Shown: piece by piece, positions 47,801 to 57,868 of the stretch
Layout of the letters: each line of letters begins with the position of its first letter
How positions within the stretch are numbered: position 1 is the stretch's first letter
From: Fuerstiella sp.
GTDB lineage: Bacteria; Planctomycetota; Planctomycetia; Planctomycetales; Planctomycetaceae
Reading direction: 5' to 3'
Assembly (NCBI GenBank): GCA_022447225.1
Contig: JAKVAZ010000008.1
Location: 62,001-126,000, forward strand
DNA: 64,000 nucleotides
Made by a program: the position numbers and the translations under genes
Notes under the pieces: model-generated
The model's input: only the letters and a program-made list of their open reading frames with translations
Told to the model about the DNA's origin: nothing
Database searches by the model: none

Positions 47801-49566
47801 AACAGTCAGGTGATCCGGGTGTACTCGATGCATTGGGACAGATTCTCATTCTGACTGATGGTCCGGCAGCAGAAGGTGTCTTTAACGACATTATTGCCAT
47901 GCAGCCGACTTCAGTACCCGGTCGCCACGGACTGGCAATTGTCAAATGGCGCCAGCGTGAGTTCGAAACAGCGCTGATGTTACTTGACTCGCTCATCAGC
48001 GATTCCACCCATTACCGGCCGGGCCTGCGGGACCGCGCACGTCTGGTTGCTGACTGGAAGGGTGCCGTCGCAGCAATGCCGGAATACGACAAAGCCGAAC
48101 AGGCCCTGCGCAATCCGATTTCCAGCTCGGCTGAGCGTGCTCTTCTGTCAGATTCCGAACTGCTTCGCAGTGAGCTGGGCTATCGCTCACTTGCTGTTGA
48201 AGAGCTGTTCGCCATTCGCCTGGAGAAGCAGGCCCGATTCCTGGCAGACTGGCGTCCTGACAATGCGACAGCCACACTGCGGCGGCTGCAACAAATCCGC
48301 CCACAGGACAGTATGGTCGCTTTCTTACTCGCAGAACAAAACCTGCGAATGGGTCGGTATCGTCAGGCAGAATTTTCACTACTGGACCTGTTAATTCAGG
48401 ATCCGGAAAACCCACAGGTCCAGTCAGCGATTCGATATACCCAAAAGCAGCTGCAGCCCACGCTGAACGGCGAGTTTACGTTCTTCGATCAGTCCGGGAG
48501 GAACGGGCTTTCAGAACTCATGCGTCTACGTTTTGGATCGTCGTTTTCGAGGTCTATCGGCACAGGAAACAATATCCTGTCAGTCGGATATCGCCATATC
48601 CAGCTGAAACCACCTACGGACTACGATGGCCTGCAGCTGGTCGCCAATGCGACTCAGGCACTTGCCGGCGCAGAGGCAAACGTGGAAGCCGCTAACCAGG
48701 CATTTATCGGCCTCGTGCCGGGAACTCCGGCTTTTCAACAGGCAGTCGATGACGTTAACGCAGCCAGAGCAGCTCGGGACAATGCTGAAAACACTCTGGG
48801 GACCGCCAACGCGGCTCTGATAAAAGACACTCTCGGAAATGCTTTGCAAATGGGTCTGCATCTGGAACCCAACCAGAATTTAACGGTAGATTTTGATCTT
48901 GCCGCCGAATTCTATGATTCAGGCTTCTCAAGCCGTCCCGTTTTTCAATTACGCGCTGTTCAGCGAGTCATGGACGGTTTTGATGCCGGGTTTTCCACGT
49001 TCCTGGCAAACGTGGCAGAGAACTCTGAATCAATTCGTCAGGACATCTTTCGCTATGGTGCGGGCCCGGAATTCCGCTGGCAGGCAACTTCCAGATGGAC
49101 GCTGCAAGGGCGTTCCCGAGTCATTGGTTATTCTGACGACAATCTACTGTATGAATTTGACCTCAACAATGAAGTCGTCCTCTACAGCGCTCCCCACAGC
49201 CTGACAGCAATTTTAAGATTTCACGGTGAACAGTTTTCCGAAGAGACAGTCCGAAACCCGGTACTCACCAATCTGGCAGGTACGATCCATCCTTATTTTG
49301 CCCCAAGTGATTTTGCATATTTCACAGGAGGTCTGCGCTGGAGACACCTGTTGTCGCGTCTGGCTTTGGGTGAAAACGAACTCAGTTATTCAGTACGGTG
49401 TCTGGCGCAGTGGGATAACCTGGGCGTACTGTACGGTATTGTCGGAGGCTCATTTGACTGGGATGCCACCAACAACCTCACACTGTCCCTAAACTTCGAC
49501 AGTATTAACTCCAGTGAATACGATGCCGTCAGCGCATTGGGTGCGTTCATTTGGTATTTGCCCTGA
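44881..49566 (+). CDS. TPR and outer-membrane beta-barrel protein (BcsC/PgaA-like)
   Basis: A 1,561-aa protein from GTG 44881, which begins a signal peptide (SAVVLCALIMLTEISVTKA); the frame is open back to 44644 and ATG 44911 is another option, so the start is uncertain. A beta-rich N-terminal domain and a disordered Ser/Pro stretch precede about 730 residues of tetratricopeptide repeats (about 460-1190). The C-terminal 365 residues have alternating beta-strands (GEFTFFDQSGRNGL, LSVGYRHIQLK) and end AFIWYLP, like the barrel of polysaccharide export proteins BcsC and PgaA. A coiled-coil stretch (about 1250-1317) is inserted in the barrel. Next to the GT2 gene, export of a polymer is inferred. 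Confidence 0.72.
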   Translation: MSAVVLCALIMLTEISVTKAVDPVVRYTQETSFSIPFNVSTGQTGRHQAVLWQRGSKNIEWKLVQAIPARIGAFEIDAPQNGRYRFAVTTSTPASTLVQPDSQAGELLVIVDNRHPAVSLSIRNGAWRSPQLECLIAESNPDLESIKLRMTLADTNSVIDIPCQPQLVRQQESGIWHCHVPLPRIACSATLTYEIKDLAGNKTVEEFIYTPSTNTPAVSAESGSNTTSPDAEQPAISFDLASSVLSGSDESVLKDGSQQGSSQSAVNKRLVSSGMKTRTLVLSTNDGTGSANDPIPDALWKSFGSSETRTGSATEVKQNNLSVPMSTGTSDTQTIRTHSLESQFQARSASLKQATNDGQRLSQNHLKLPRLVRPAVPRGETNVPVPLHPPLPPLSALPAGSADKPGASERELLLPDNPTTPAELIKPQSVRESPKTSQNGTASAKRPVMRSSEAQQNPANRTITEFDILLRSARNNVTTGHLNQALSQYDRCLELNPLSSEAARERTLLLARIEPAAAVPHLRNLIARSPSDYDAAHLLSRIYMDQGQHEQSLVVIDNALKHRADDIRLRSLRVQSLVAAGRIQSAMSALDELSMDESNEQPNYSSASFVRSLVTLQRMNEAITEARTLYENSPLNSEYGFLLAESLATNNEEQEAIGIVSSMDSDDPDFSSRVRQLIRLAIEKNLLDLAELSLNKARENSSDNTDLTELDVALSLARRDYRGAELRISTAPDQWKNDDLLMARAKIQMELGLYAEAETVLGQLSKEAENSVDASLLRAELYSRFQAYDLAEEALAGGLSQHPANRRLQNTMARMYIAAGKPDLAIGITESLFETDPLNADAWTLWAVAHTENKSTTEAEMRLAAQDPNSIHFQLHKKLLQVLSAYFKADQHNYPGALTEFELTNFPNDPTRYPAEFGYAYYQCLVTCRSQTDAQQFLIRITDNVPYSINLTRAAQRQNDFLLAKQILLSIAAEQSGDPGVLDALGQILILTDGPAAEGVFNDIIAMQPTSVPGRHGLAIVKWRQREFETALMLLDSLISDSTHYRPGLRDRARLVADWKGAVAAMPEYDKAEQALRNPISSSAERALLSDSELLRSELGYRSLAVEELFAIRLEKQARFLADWRPDNATATLRRLQQIRPQDSMVAFLLAEQNLRMGRYRQAEFSLLDLLIQDPENPQVQSAIRYTQKQLQPTLNGEFTFFDQSGRNGLSELMRLRFGSSFSRSIGTGNNILSVGYRHIQLKPPTDYDGLQLVANATQALAGAEANVEAANQAFIGLVPGTPAFQQAVDDVNAARAARDNAENTLGTANAALIKDTLGNALQMGLHLEPNQNLTVDFDLAAEFYDSGFSSRPVFQLRAVQRVMDGFDAGFSTFLANVAENSESIRQDIFRYGAGPEFRWQATSRWTLQGRSRVIGYSDDNLLYEFDLNNEVVLYSAPHSLTAILRFHGEQFSEETVRNPVLTNLAGTIHPYFAPSDFAYFTGGLRWRHLLSRLALGENELSYSVRCLAQWDNLGVLYGIVGGSFDWDATNNLTLSLNFDSINSSEYDAVSALGAFIWYLP

Positions 49567-49708
49567 GAAAGGGCGTAATCTGAGCTGTGGAATGCAGTTC
49601 AAATCTCCCGGTGTTCTCACTGTGACTGGTAAGGAAACCGTCAGCCCCCGACGGTATACACGAAACCACAACCTGGGATTTCTGCTCTCAAATTATGAAC
49701 GGAACCCG

Positions 49709-51472
49709 TCATAACGGGAGGTCTGCAGGTTGTTGTGAGTCAGTTTCAAAACCTGCAGTCAATGGTGACGCCTTACTCATACCAGCAGTACTCAGCCCTT
49801 CACCCCCTAGAACCCGCGAGAGTTCTTCCTGAGTCGTATGTCCTTTGGCAATTGCTGACTGTCCAACATCCCATAATGTCTGCATTCCAACAGCACGTGC
49901 GTGACTGCCGATTTCATGTGATGACGCTCGCCGATTGCATAACGTGCGAATCGGGTCATCAGCGACCAGCAGTTCCATAATTGGCATCCGACCTGTGTAT
50001 CCCTTGTTTCTGCATTCATTGCACCCTGCCGACTCATACTGATTTCCGGCTTGATTCGGCAGGGCCGCATCAGCAGTTTGTTTTCTGCAGTACACACAGA
50101 GTGTGCGAACCAGTCGCTGAGCGGCTGCAGCCACGACCGTGCTTGAAACCAAATAAGGTTCTACGCCCATATCGATCAGGCGTGTAAATGCACCAGACGC
50201 ATTATTGGTATGCAGTGAAGCAAGAACCAGATGACCGGTTAATGCCGCTTCAATTGCATGGCGCGCTGTTACCTGATCACGAATTTCGCCCAGCAGAATG
50301 ATATCAGGATCATGTCTCAGAATGCTTCGCAGGCCTGTTGCAAAGGTGAGTCCAGTTGCCTCATTAACCTGTATCTGATGGACACCCGGCAGTGAATATT
50401 CTACAGGATCTTCGATCGTGATAATCTTGGCTTCCGGTTTGTTTGCTCTCAGTTCCGCCAGAACATGATAAAGAGTTGTGGTTTTTCCGCTTCCAGTCGG
50501 ACCGGTCACCAAAAAAATTCCGTGAGCCTGCGAAACCACATCGCGCCACTGGCCAATCTGTGATTCAGAAATCTGCAACTGGTCAAGGCCCCACTTTTGG
50601 CGTCCCTGACGCAGCAGCCTCAACACAACACTTTCACCGTACATCATGGGAATTGTAGACAGCCGTACGTCGATATGTTCTGTCGGTGTGGTGAATTTGA
50701 AACGACCATCCTGCGGCAGTCGTCTCTCCGCGACGTTTAACCTTCCCATGATTTTCAATCTGCTGACAATAGCCGGCTGCAGTCGCATCACATCAGTGGG
50801 CATCGTCTGGTCCAGCAGTAACCCGTCAATTCGATAACGCACCCCAAATCCAAGTTCCGCGGGTTCAATGTGCAGATCACTGGCTCCGGAAGAAGCGGCG
50901 TCCTGCAGCATTTCATTGACAAGTGCAACAACAGACGACTCTTCGGCCAGCGCAGACGCATCCAGATCATCGCTGCTCACCGTATCGGCGAAGCGTTCAT
51001 CGAACTCCGAATTGTCCATCAAATCATTTAATGCTCCGCCGGCGAGTCCAATTGCCCCCTTAAGAACATCACGGATCTGCTGCCCCGTGGCAATTGCTAA
51101 AGTAACTGCCTGACCGGAAGCGTGTTCCAGATCGGCCACCAGATCACAGTCAAACGGATCGGTAACGGCAACGGTCAACACTCCGTCAACGTCAGCAACA
51201 GGCACGACCTGCCGACGGAACAGGATATTGACGGGAATCGCTTCGATAACACCGATATCGATATCCAGTGCATCCAGGTCGTACAGAGGCAGAGCAAGGA
51301 TGCGACTGATTACCTGAAGCACCTTATGTTCCGACAACCCGGGACACTCACTTATTTTCTGCAGCCATTCTTCGGGTGACAGTGATTCCAGGAAACGAAT
51401 TTCCTCGTCACGGAAACCGATTACTGACAGGTCATCCCTTGGGAGTGTTTGGAGATACATTGGCAATGGCAC
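49709..51472 (-). CDS. gspE: Type II secretion ATPase GspE
   Basis: Cytoplasmic secretion ATPase, 587 aa, powering pseudopilus assembly. It has an N-terminal MshEN-like domain (about 15-140), then the ATPase: SSGASDLHIEP, Walker A GPTGSGKT (324-331), Asp box IITIEDPVEYSLPG (350-363), Walker B LLGEIRD (393-399), His box TGHLVLASLHTNNA, and the zinc tetracysteine C459/C462/C484/C487. Length is close to GspE/PilB. It is on the minus strand behind the GT2 gene, while gspD and gspF-L are on plus. The start could be ATG 51472 or 51460. A short hairpin (CCCGT/ACGGG) overlaps the stop codon. Confidence 0.96.
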   Translation of the reverse strand: MPLPMYLQTLPRDDLSVIGFRDEEIRFLESLSPEEWLQKISECPGLSEHKVLQVISRILALPLYDLDALDIDIGVIEAIPVNILFRRQVVPVADVDGVLTVAVTDPFDCDLVADLEHASGQAVTLAIATGQQIRDVLKGAIGLAGGALNDLMDNSEFDERFADTVSSDDLDASALAEESSVVALVNEMLQDAASSGASDLHIEPAELGFGVRYRIDGLLLDQTMPTDVMRLQPAIVSRLKIMGRLNVAERRLPQDGRFKFTTPTEHIDVRLSTIPMMYGESVVLRLLRQGRQKWGLDQLQISESQIGQWRDVVSQAHGIFLVTGPTGSGKTTTLYHVLAELRANKPEAKIITIEDPVEYSLPGVHQIQVNEATGLTFATGLRSILRHDPDIILLGEIRDQVTARHAIEAALTGHLVLASLHTNNASGAFTRLIDMGVEPYLVSSTVVAAAAQRLVRTLCVYCRKQTADAALPNQAGNQYESAGCNECRNKGYTGRMPIMELLVADDPIRTLCNRRASSHEIGSHARAVGMQTLWDVGQSAIAKGHTTQEELSRVLGGEGLSTAGMSKASPLTAGFETDSQQPADLPL

Positions 51473-51908
51473 ACAATTACAAAGTGTAAGCTTTTACCGG
51501 CTCAATCCCGGGGCTCCTGACCGGTGCCGGATGGTTCATCCGCGCCGGTTTTACGATTCAATCACATAGATCTGGTCGTTTGAACCTGCTCCCCGACACC
51601 CCGATGTGGATCGGAATTGCTGTTTGAACCATAGCTCGGAATACAAAGCGTGGACGATTTCTTTTCGGGAGACCTCAATGGTCGCCAATGTGCATCGCGG
51701 CTGAGCTCTGCACATGACGTCCGGTTGTGTTGTAATGAACCTGTCTTTTATGCCGAACACGGTTGTGAGATACGCGAAAAGACCCACTGATACTCCACCA
51801 AACCAGACGCAGGAACCGACTGCGAACCCAAGACCAGATTCAGATATTTTCCTCCGGTACGCCGTTACCGCTTCGTTCGAATCACACGATCTGTTTCCCG
51901 ACAGACTG
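51473..51908. other. Intergenic region, 436 bp
   Basis: This lies between the GT2-TPR gene and gspE, both on the minus strand. Only short frames without recognisable similarity are present. A separate gspE promoter may lie here. Confidence 0.45.
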
Positions 51909-54900
51909 CTATTTATTCAGAGTCCGCAGTGCCTGGTTGCTGGCTTCGATATCGCCAAGCTGAGCCGTCAGTTCCGCATACAGGAGTAAAAGATCACGAC
52001 GCGTATCACTCAGATCAACGTTCAGTTCTTTCAGGAGCACGACAGCATTCTGAACATCATCCGACTGCACGTAGCAATAAACCACGTTTTCTTTGAGACG
52101 TGATCTTTCCGGAGACAGCGGAGCCCTTCCCATTCGCCGACTGATCTGCTGCAGGTAACTTGTATTGTCCGCCTGTGACTTTGCTGAATCAGAGTTCAAA
52201 AAACAGGATGTCAGACAGACCAGCGACTCCAGTTCACAGGAATCAACAGAAAGCTCACGGCGAAAATAGTCGACGGCTCCTGCAGTATCACCTGTCAGTG
52301 CAATCTGGCGAACATAACGTTCCTGTGCTTCATGTCGATTGGGAACCGAACCGGACAGATACTGCTGATACAAAGCTGCCGCTTCCACATGCCTCTTAAA
52401 CCCGGCACTGATCTCCGCCAGTCGCCACAGAGCAGTCGGCGGCATTTCCAGCGAATCAAATCTCACCAACAATTCATCCAGTTCCTCACTGGTCCGCACA
52501 AAATCATCACCGGTTACCAGAAGCTGGAGCCGCAACAGACGGTGTGACAGTGACAGATCCGAGGTCCGAACAGGAAGAATGTCCCTCGCTTTTTCAAATT
52601 GTCCGTGGAGCAGCAGGACACCGGCATACTCGTACAGCGTTTCTGTATCAAACGGGCGAAGCCGTGCTGCCCGTTCAAAATAAATCACAGCCAGATCAGG
52701 GCGCTGAGCTCCAACACTGCTTCTGGCCGCAGCCAGATTTGCATCAACCAGCAACGTTGTTTTTCTCTCGTTAGCGTCTGCAATTCCGTCGAACCTGACG
52801 CCTTTGTATTCTGAATTTGCGAGAGCAACACGAGCAACAGCCGCCTGCTCATTTTCTACCTTCAGAATCACAGTCTGAAAACAGTCAATTGCCTGCTGAT
52901 ATTTCTGCAGACCGTGCAGTGCCAGTCCGCAGTTGAACTCAACCCAAACGTCCGCCTTCCTGAATTCCGGATACAGATCCGTCAACTGCAGTACAGTGCT
53001 GTAAGCCTGTCGCCGCAGCAGAAGTGAGGTCGTGGTATTCACCAGCTCAGCTGTCAAAGGTTCCTTCGAATCAACAATTCTGTTGTAACTCTGTGATCCA
53101 AGCCAAAGCTCATCCGACGTCAGATCATCGAGTCGTGAAACAGCAAACAGAATGGCCCGACAATCTTCGTTGGTCGTCGTGGAAGGATCCAGTCGGGTAA
53201 CAACACTGAGCTCACGCAACCCGCGACGCCAGTCATTGTTCCAGATCTGTGTTCGGGCAACGAGGCATCGGGTCTTCAAAGCTCTCCGGGAATCTGTATC
53301 GAGTTCGACCGACAATTGCAGATCAACAAGTCCTTCTTCGAACATTCCGTTACAGATGGCCGCCACACCTGACAGCCGCCGAAATTCAGATTCGTTGGGA
53401 AAGAGCTGACATGCTTCCGCGCCTTCAGCCTGAACTTCCGCCCACTTCAGAGATTTGGCCAGGATTCCACACTTAAGGCGATAATAATCCGCTGTTTTAT
53501 CTGCAGCGGGAGTGTCCATGAGTAACTGCAGTGCCTGTTCGGAATAGCCTTTCTGCAGAGCAAGACCGGCCGCTTCCAGCCGAACTTCAGAATCCACACC
53601 GACGGAATGCCTGTCGAGTTCGACAAGCTCATCAAAAAGTTTGCTGAACTCCGGTGACGCCACCATCGCTGCAGTACATCGAATTTTCAGCATCTGGCGA
53701 TCGGCGATCGACCAACCTGTACCGTTTTCGACGGTATCTGCTTTGTCCAGCAGCGCCATTGCTTTCTCAAACCGCCCGTCCTGATAACACAGATTCGCGG
53801 TCTGAAGGATGAGATCCATATTTTCAGGAAATCGTGTAATAGCCGCCTCAAGCTCGCGAAGAACGAACCCTGGGTCCGATTCCGTCCACTCATCTACGAA
53901 AGCCCAAAGAAGTCGTTCGTTGGCTGAAAACGGCTGATAACTGTCCTTAACCAGTTTACGAATGTGTTCCTGAGTCGTGCTGCCATGTTTCTGACCGAAA
54001 TGCAAAGACTCCAGAAGCAGACTGGAACGAAGGAGTGTTGACTCATCCACACTCAGACAAAGTTCGACACAGGTTTCCGGGTCCTCACACTTCAGACAAC
54101 AGTCGGCCATCTGCAGTGTTTCCAGGGATGTTAGTCGCTGCGGATTTAGTCTTCGATAAGCTGTCAGTGCATCGGAATAGTGACCACCCCAGTAAAGACC
54201 GTTTGCAGCAAATAACAGCACGCCATCCTGTGCCGCAAACCTGGCAATCAGTTCATTGCAGGCATCCTGTGTACCGGCCCAGCCGTCAGCTGCTGCCAGT
54301 GCATAAATCTGAAGAATTTTCGCCTCAAGCTGTCTGTCCGCCGAAAAAGATCCAGGAACAGTCATCATGTCCGATGCAATGTCAGCGACATCAGAATTGA
54401 TCGCATATCCAATGCATTCAAGGCGCTGTGTCGAGGTCAGTCTGTGATCGCTGCTCAATCGTTCCAGTATGCGGGCAATCGCGTCAAGCCTGTCGCACGC
54501 CACAGCTCTTCTTAACGTTTCCAGCAGAAGTGGTGTCGACGGATCAGCCTGAATTTCCACACGATTCAGACATACCTTGAGGAGATCATCCGCAGAATGT
54601 GTCTGACCGAGACCTTCGGCATAACGCAAAAAATAACCGTCGTTATTCGGAAACTGTTCACAAAGCCGTTCGGTAACCTGTATGGACTCTGCCACGCAGC
54701 CGTTGGCGTTGAGCACATTCACCAGCCGCGAGGCCATCAGCTCATCACGCATCTCTCCATCGAGAAACCGGGATGTCAGTTCACGAAGTTGGTCTGCAGT
54801 CTGGTCCGGTGAAACCAGTCCCTGCTCCAGCATCGTCAGCGATATATGAGGCCGGTGAAACGTATAGATCATTCCAAACGTGGTGAGCAGACCAGTCATA

Positions 54901-57149
54901 CAAATGACACTAATGGTCTGTACAAACCTTTTTGTTATCCGAAACGGAGCTTTGTTCTGTGCTCTGTCGACCAGAACAGCAACGGTGTCTTTCTGCGTGG
55001 TTTCCGCAAGTATACTTCGTCCCTGTTCTTCAAATTTGTCAAATGTGATCGTGTGTCGGTCTCCCGATGTTCTGCTTTGACCGCTTCCTGCGACAGCTCC
55101 CAGCGGAGTATCGATTTCAAATTTAACACTGCCGTCAGACACATCTGATTCGTCTACAGTGATTTTCCACTTGTCCGCAACAGTACACACTCCAAGGGAT
55201 CTGGTATCACTGATGTCTCCGGTGTGAGACATTTCCTGACTGATCACGGAAATCGGAAGTGGTAAAGAGCCATCGCTGCTGGCTGACCCCGATTTGGATT
55301 CAGGATTCAGACGTTCGTAGACGTCGTGAACAACTTTGCCGACTCCAACCTGCCATAATTCACAGATGTCCTGTTCGGAAAGCTTTTCAAAACGAATACC
55401 GATCTCGTACTCGGTCCGGGCCAGACGATGAGGAATCGATTTATCCCTGCGGCGACAGACAGTCCCCTGAAAGTGTGACACTCTTCCATCGTGATGAAGG
55501 TCAATTTCCACTTTCGCGTTCACCGGAACAGGTTCGTACGATCGTACACCCATCCCGTTTTCGTTGATGTCTGTGCAGACACCCAGAACACCTGCTGTGG
55601 TATCAGAGTCTTCCGTACACACTATAATTTCAGCAGGCATCCGCGCGTTTTCGTGACGCGTTGAAAATCTTTTTTCACCCGGGGACAGCGCTCGCCGAAG
55701 GTACATCACAGCAACCCCGCCGTGCAGAACAGTCAGGACGCCCCCGATTAGAAATGTATGTAAAGACTGCGGAACTCCAATCAGCAATCGGCCCAGGCCC
55801 ACAACCAGGGCAAGCACGCTGAACGAAAGCAGAATAACCTGTGGCAGAATCGCGCCCAGTATTTTGTTCGACTGCCGGCCACGTTTTTTCGTCACAACAA
55901 AGTTAGTATTCCTGCGTTTGATTGCCCGCCAGGTGGCCTGAATCTGCACCCAAAAACAGGCCATGCCGCTGAATTCATTTCCGATCAGTGAAAAACACCC
56001 GCGGCCCGAGGCATACAAAGCTGTCCAGGCCAGCGTCAGGTGCAGCGCCAACAGCATAAAATACGTCGCCGTAACGTGACCGATGGGGCTAATCCCCGTC
56101 AGCATCATCAAAATCGGCGTGGCGTATATGATTAGCCGGGGAATTCCGCTCGTCCATCCCAGCATACTGCCAAGGTAATGCAAACGTTGCGACAGCGTCA
56201 GCCCGGGCATTGTGAGTGGATTGTCGCATTTGACAATGGACATGTTGCCTTCACCCCAGCGAAGTCGCTGAGACTGAAAGGTTGTTACATCCGGCGCGGC
56301 CTGGCCGGCCACCAGTCGTTCGTCACAAAACACGGATCTCCAGCCTCGTGCGTGAAGACGCAGACCGGTGTGCATGTCTTCTGTGATTGTTTCAGTTGCG
56401 ATGCGCCCGACATCTTCCAGCGCTTCCCGTCGAAACATCGCGGCACTCCCGCAGAAAACCACGGCATTGTCGTTGTGTTTTCCAAGCTGAATGCACTTGT
56501 AAAAAAGATTGCCCTCTTCCCAGTAATAGCGTTTCTTCAGATCATAAAAGCTCGAGAAATTGAAGAAATTGTAGAATGCATGTGGCGTCTGCACATAGGC
56601 CACACGGGGATCTTCAAAGTATCCGACGGTACGACTGATAAAGTTGCTGCGGGCGACATGATCGGCATCAAAAATGATGACAAATTCGCCGTCCGTCTGT
56701 TCCAGCGCATTATTAATGTTCCCCGCCTTGGCGTGTAGATTGTCTTCCCTCGTGATGTAATTCACGCCCATCGACTCGGCCAGTAAACGGACTTCCTCTC
56801 GATTTCCGTCATCCAGCACATGAATCCTGCACGGATAGTCGAATTTCAGGTAAGACTGAATACTGCCACGAAGCAGCGGAACATCTTCGTTGTAGGTCGC
56901 AAGGAAGACGTCCACAGTCTTCCCGGAAAGAACCGCTGGCGCAGGTGCGGGTTCCGTGTTGCGAATCTGATAAAAATACAGCAGCATCAGCATGATGCCG
57001 TGTGCTTCCCCCACGAGTAACAGAACAGAAACACAGACCGCGTAATAGCCATCCATGTTCATCGTGTACAGCAGTCGATACACGAGATACACGATGCTCG
57101 CTACGCTGCTCAGCAGGAGAGAAATACTCTTTGTTTTGGAATCACTCAT
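51909..57149 (-). CDS. Cellulose-synthase-like GT2 with PilZ domain and periplasmic TPRs
   Basis: A 1,746-aa fusion from ATG 57149. Two N-terminal membrane segments (about 10-60) precede a processive GT2 domain with DDG (113-115), DADH (161-164), TED (256-258) and Q294-RL-RW, the BcsA signature set. Further membrane segments follow (about 330-485). The PilZ domain (about 492-590) has RFSTR (RxxxR) and DINENG (D/NxSxxG-like), so c-di-GMP control is likely. After a beta-rich linker a transmembrane segment (742-764) leads into about 950 residues of TPR-like helices, which by topology should be periplasmic. BcsA is normally without TPRs; these sit in BcsC. It opposes gspF and lies near the TPR-barrel gene, so a synthase-export system is inferred. 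Confidence 0.88.
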   Translation of the reverse strand: MSDSKTKSISLLLSSVASIVYLVYRLLYTMNMDGYYAVCVSVLLLVGEAHGIMLMLLYFYQIRNTEPAPAPAVLSGKTVDVFLATYNEDVPLLRGSIQSYLKFDYPCRIHVLDDGNREEVRLLAESMGVNYITREDNLHAKAGNINNALEQTDGEFVIIFDADHVARSNFISRTVGYFEDPRVAYVQTPHAFYNFFNFSSFYDLKKRYYWEEGNLFYKCIQLGKHNDNAVVFCGSAAMFRREALEDVGRIATETITEDMHTGLRLHARGWRSVFCDERLVAGQAAPDVTTFQSQRLRWGEGNMSIVKCDNPLTMPGLTLSQRLHYLGSMLGWTSGIPRLIIYATPILMMLTGISPIGHVTATYFMLLALHLTLAWTALYASGRGCFSLIGNEFSGMACFWVQIQATWRAIKRRNTNFVVTKKRGRQSNKILGAILPQVILLSFSVLALVVGLGRLLIGVPQSLHTFLIGGVLTVLHGGVAVMYLRRALSPGEKRFSTRHENARMPAEIIVCTEDSDTTAGVLGVCTDINENGMGVRSYEPVPVNAKVEIDLHHDGRVSHFQGTVCRRRDKSIPHRLARTEYEIGIRFEKLSEQDICELWQVGVGKVVHDVYERLNPESKSGSASSDGSLPLPISVISQEMSHTGDISDTRSLGVCTVADKWKITVDESDVSDGSVKFEIDTPLGAVAGSGQSRTSGDRHTITFDKFEEQGRSILAETTQKDTVAVLVDRAQNKAPFRITKRFVQTISVICMTGLLTTFGMIYTFHRPHISLTMLEQGLVSPDQTADQLRELTSRFLDGEMRDELMASRLVNVLNANGCVAESIQVTERLCEQFPNNDGYFLRYAEGLGQTHSADDLLKVCLNRVEIQADPSTPLLLETLRRAVACDRLDAIARILERLSSDHRLTSTQRLECIGYAINSDVADIASDMMTVPGSFSADRQLEAKILQIYALAAADGWAGTQDACNELIARFAAQDGVLLFAANGLYWGGHYSDALTAYRRLNPQRLTSLETLQMADCCLKCEDPETCVELCLSVDESTLLRSSLLLESLHFGQKHGSTTQEHIRKLVKDSYQPFSANERLLWAFVDEWTESDPGFVLRELEAAITRFPENMDLILQTANLCYQDGRFEKAMALLDKADTVENGTGWSIADRQMLKIRCTAAMVASPEFSKLFDELVELDRHSVGVDSEVRLEAAGLALQKGYSEQALQLLMDTPAADKTADYYRLKCGILAKSLKWAEVQAEGAEACQLFPNESEFRRLSGVAAICNGMFEEGLVDLQLSVELDTDSRRALKTRCLVARTQIWNNDWRRGLRELSVVTRLDPSTTTNEDCRAILFAVSRLDDLTSDELWLGSQSYNRIVDSKEPLTAELVNTTTSLLLRRQAYSTVLQLTDLYPEFRKADVWVEFNCGLALHGLQKYQQAIDCFQTVILKVENEQAAVARVALANSEYKGVRFDGIADANERKTTLLVDANLAAARSSVGAQRPDLAVIYFERAARLRPFDTETLYEYAGVLLLHGQFEKARDILPVRTSDLSLSHRLLRLQLLVTGDDFVRTSEELDELLVRFDSLEMPPTALWRLAEISAGFKRHVEAAALYQQYLSGSVPNRHEAQERYVRQIALTGDTAGAVDYFRRELSVDSCELESLVCLTSCFLNSDSAKSQADNTSYLQQISRRMGRAPLSPERSRLKENVVYCYVQSDDVQNAVVLLKELNVDLSDTRRDLLLLYAELTAQLGDIEASNQALRTLNK

Positions 57150-57868
57150 GATGTGCAGGTGTGTCTGACTTACTTTGGATAGATTTCCAACTCGTTTGAG
57201 TTGCCCGCAGATTTCGAGCGTCCAGCTCACCATAAACAGTTGTCACCGGGGCTACTGAGATACCAAAACATTCCTGGCCGCACCGAGTGACCTGAAGGTC
57301 CCGAATCGTGGTTCGCCCGCACGAATGCAGTTTTCCGTTCTCCGGAATACATCCGAGTGGAACTTAGTTCATGTGCAGGATGGCACTTTGCAACTCTCAC
57401 ATTTTCAGGCGTTCACACCCTGCCGGTCAGTCATTCATCCGGATGACCGGATCCACCGCTACAAGCTGCCCAGTGGAGGCCAGGCAGGTTCGTGTCAGGC
57501 GGCCCTCCACACACCAGCCTGGCCGACACGCGCCCGAGTTCACAGGTTTGAAAGATTGTGTTCAATAAAACGTACGATTCGACGGTACCGGGTGACACCC
57601 GTGTGTCACACCATGTTGACATAACGACACATTCGTTGACGTAACGCAATCCGGAGAACATTGCAGTAGTCAGCACAGACACACTTCACGGACCTGTCTC
57701 ACAGAAAATCATGCAGGTTTTCGTGACAGTATTACGCAGGCAAATACTGCGAATACCCCACACCCGCCATAACTTCACCGCGAAGTCCGATAAGTGGCAT
57801 CCATTTTGCGTCGTGAGTTCGTCATATGCCGGCCGTTTTCGAACGTCACTTTCGGGTGCCACAGTTCA
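57150..57868. other. Divergent intergenic region, 719 bp
   Basis: This lies between the GT2-TPR gene (minus) and gspF (plus). Open frames give nothing recognisable. The promoters of the polysaccharide synthase and of the gspF-gspL operon should lie here; I could not place them. Confidence 0.5.
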
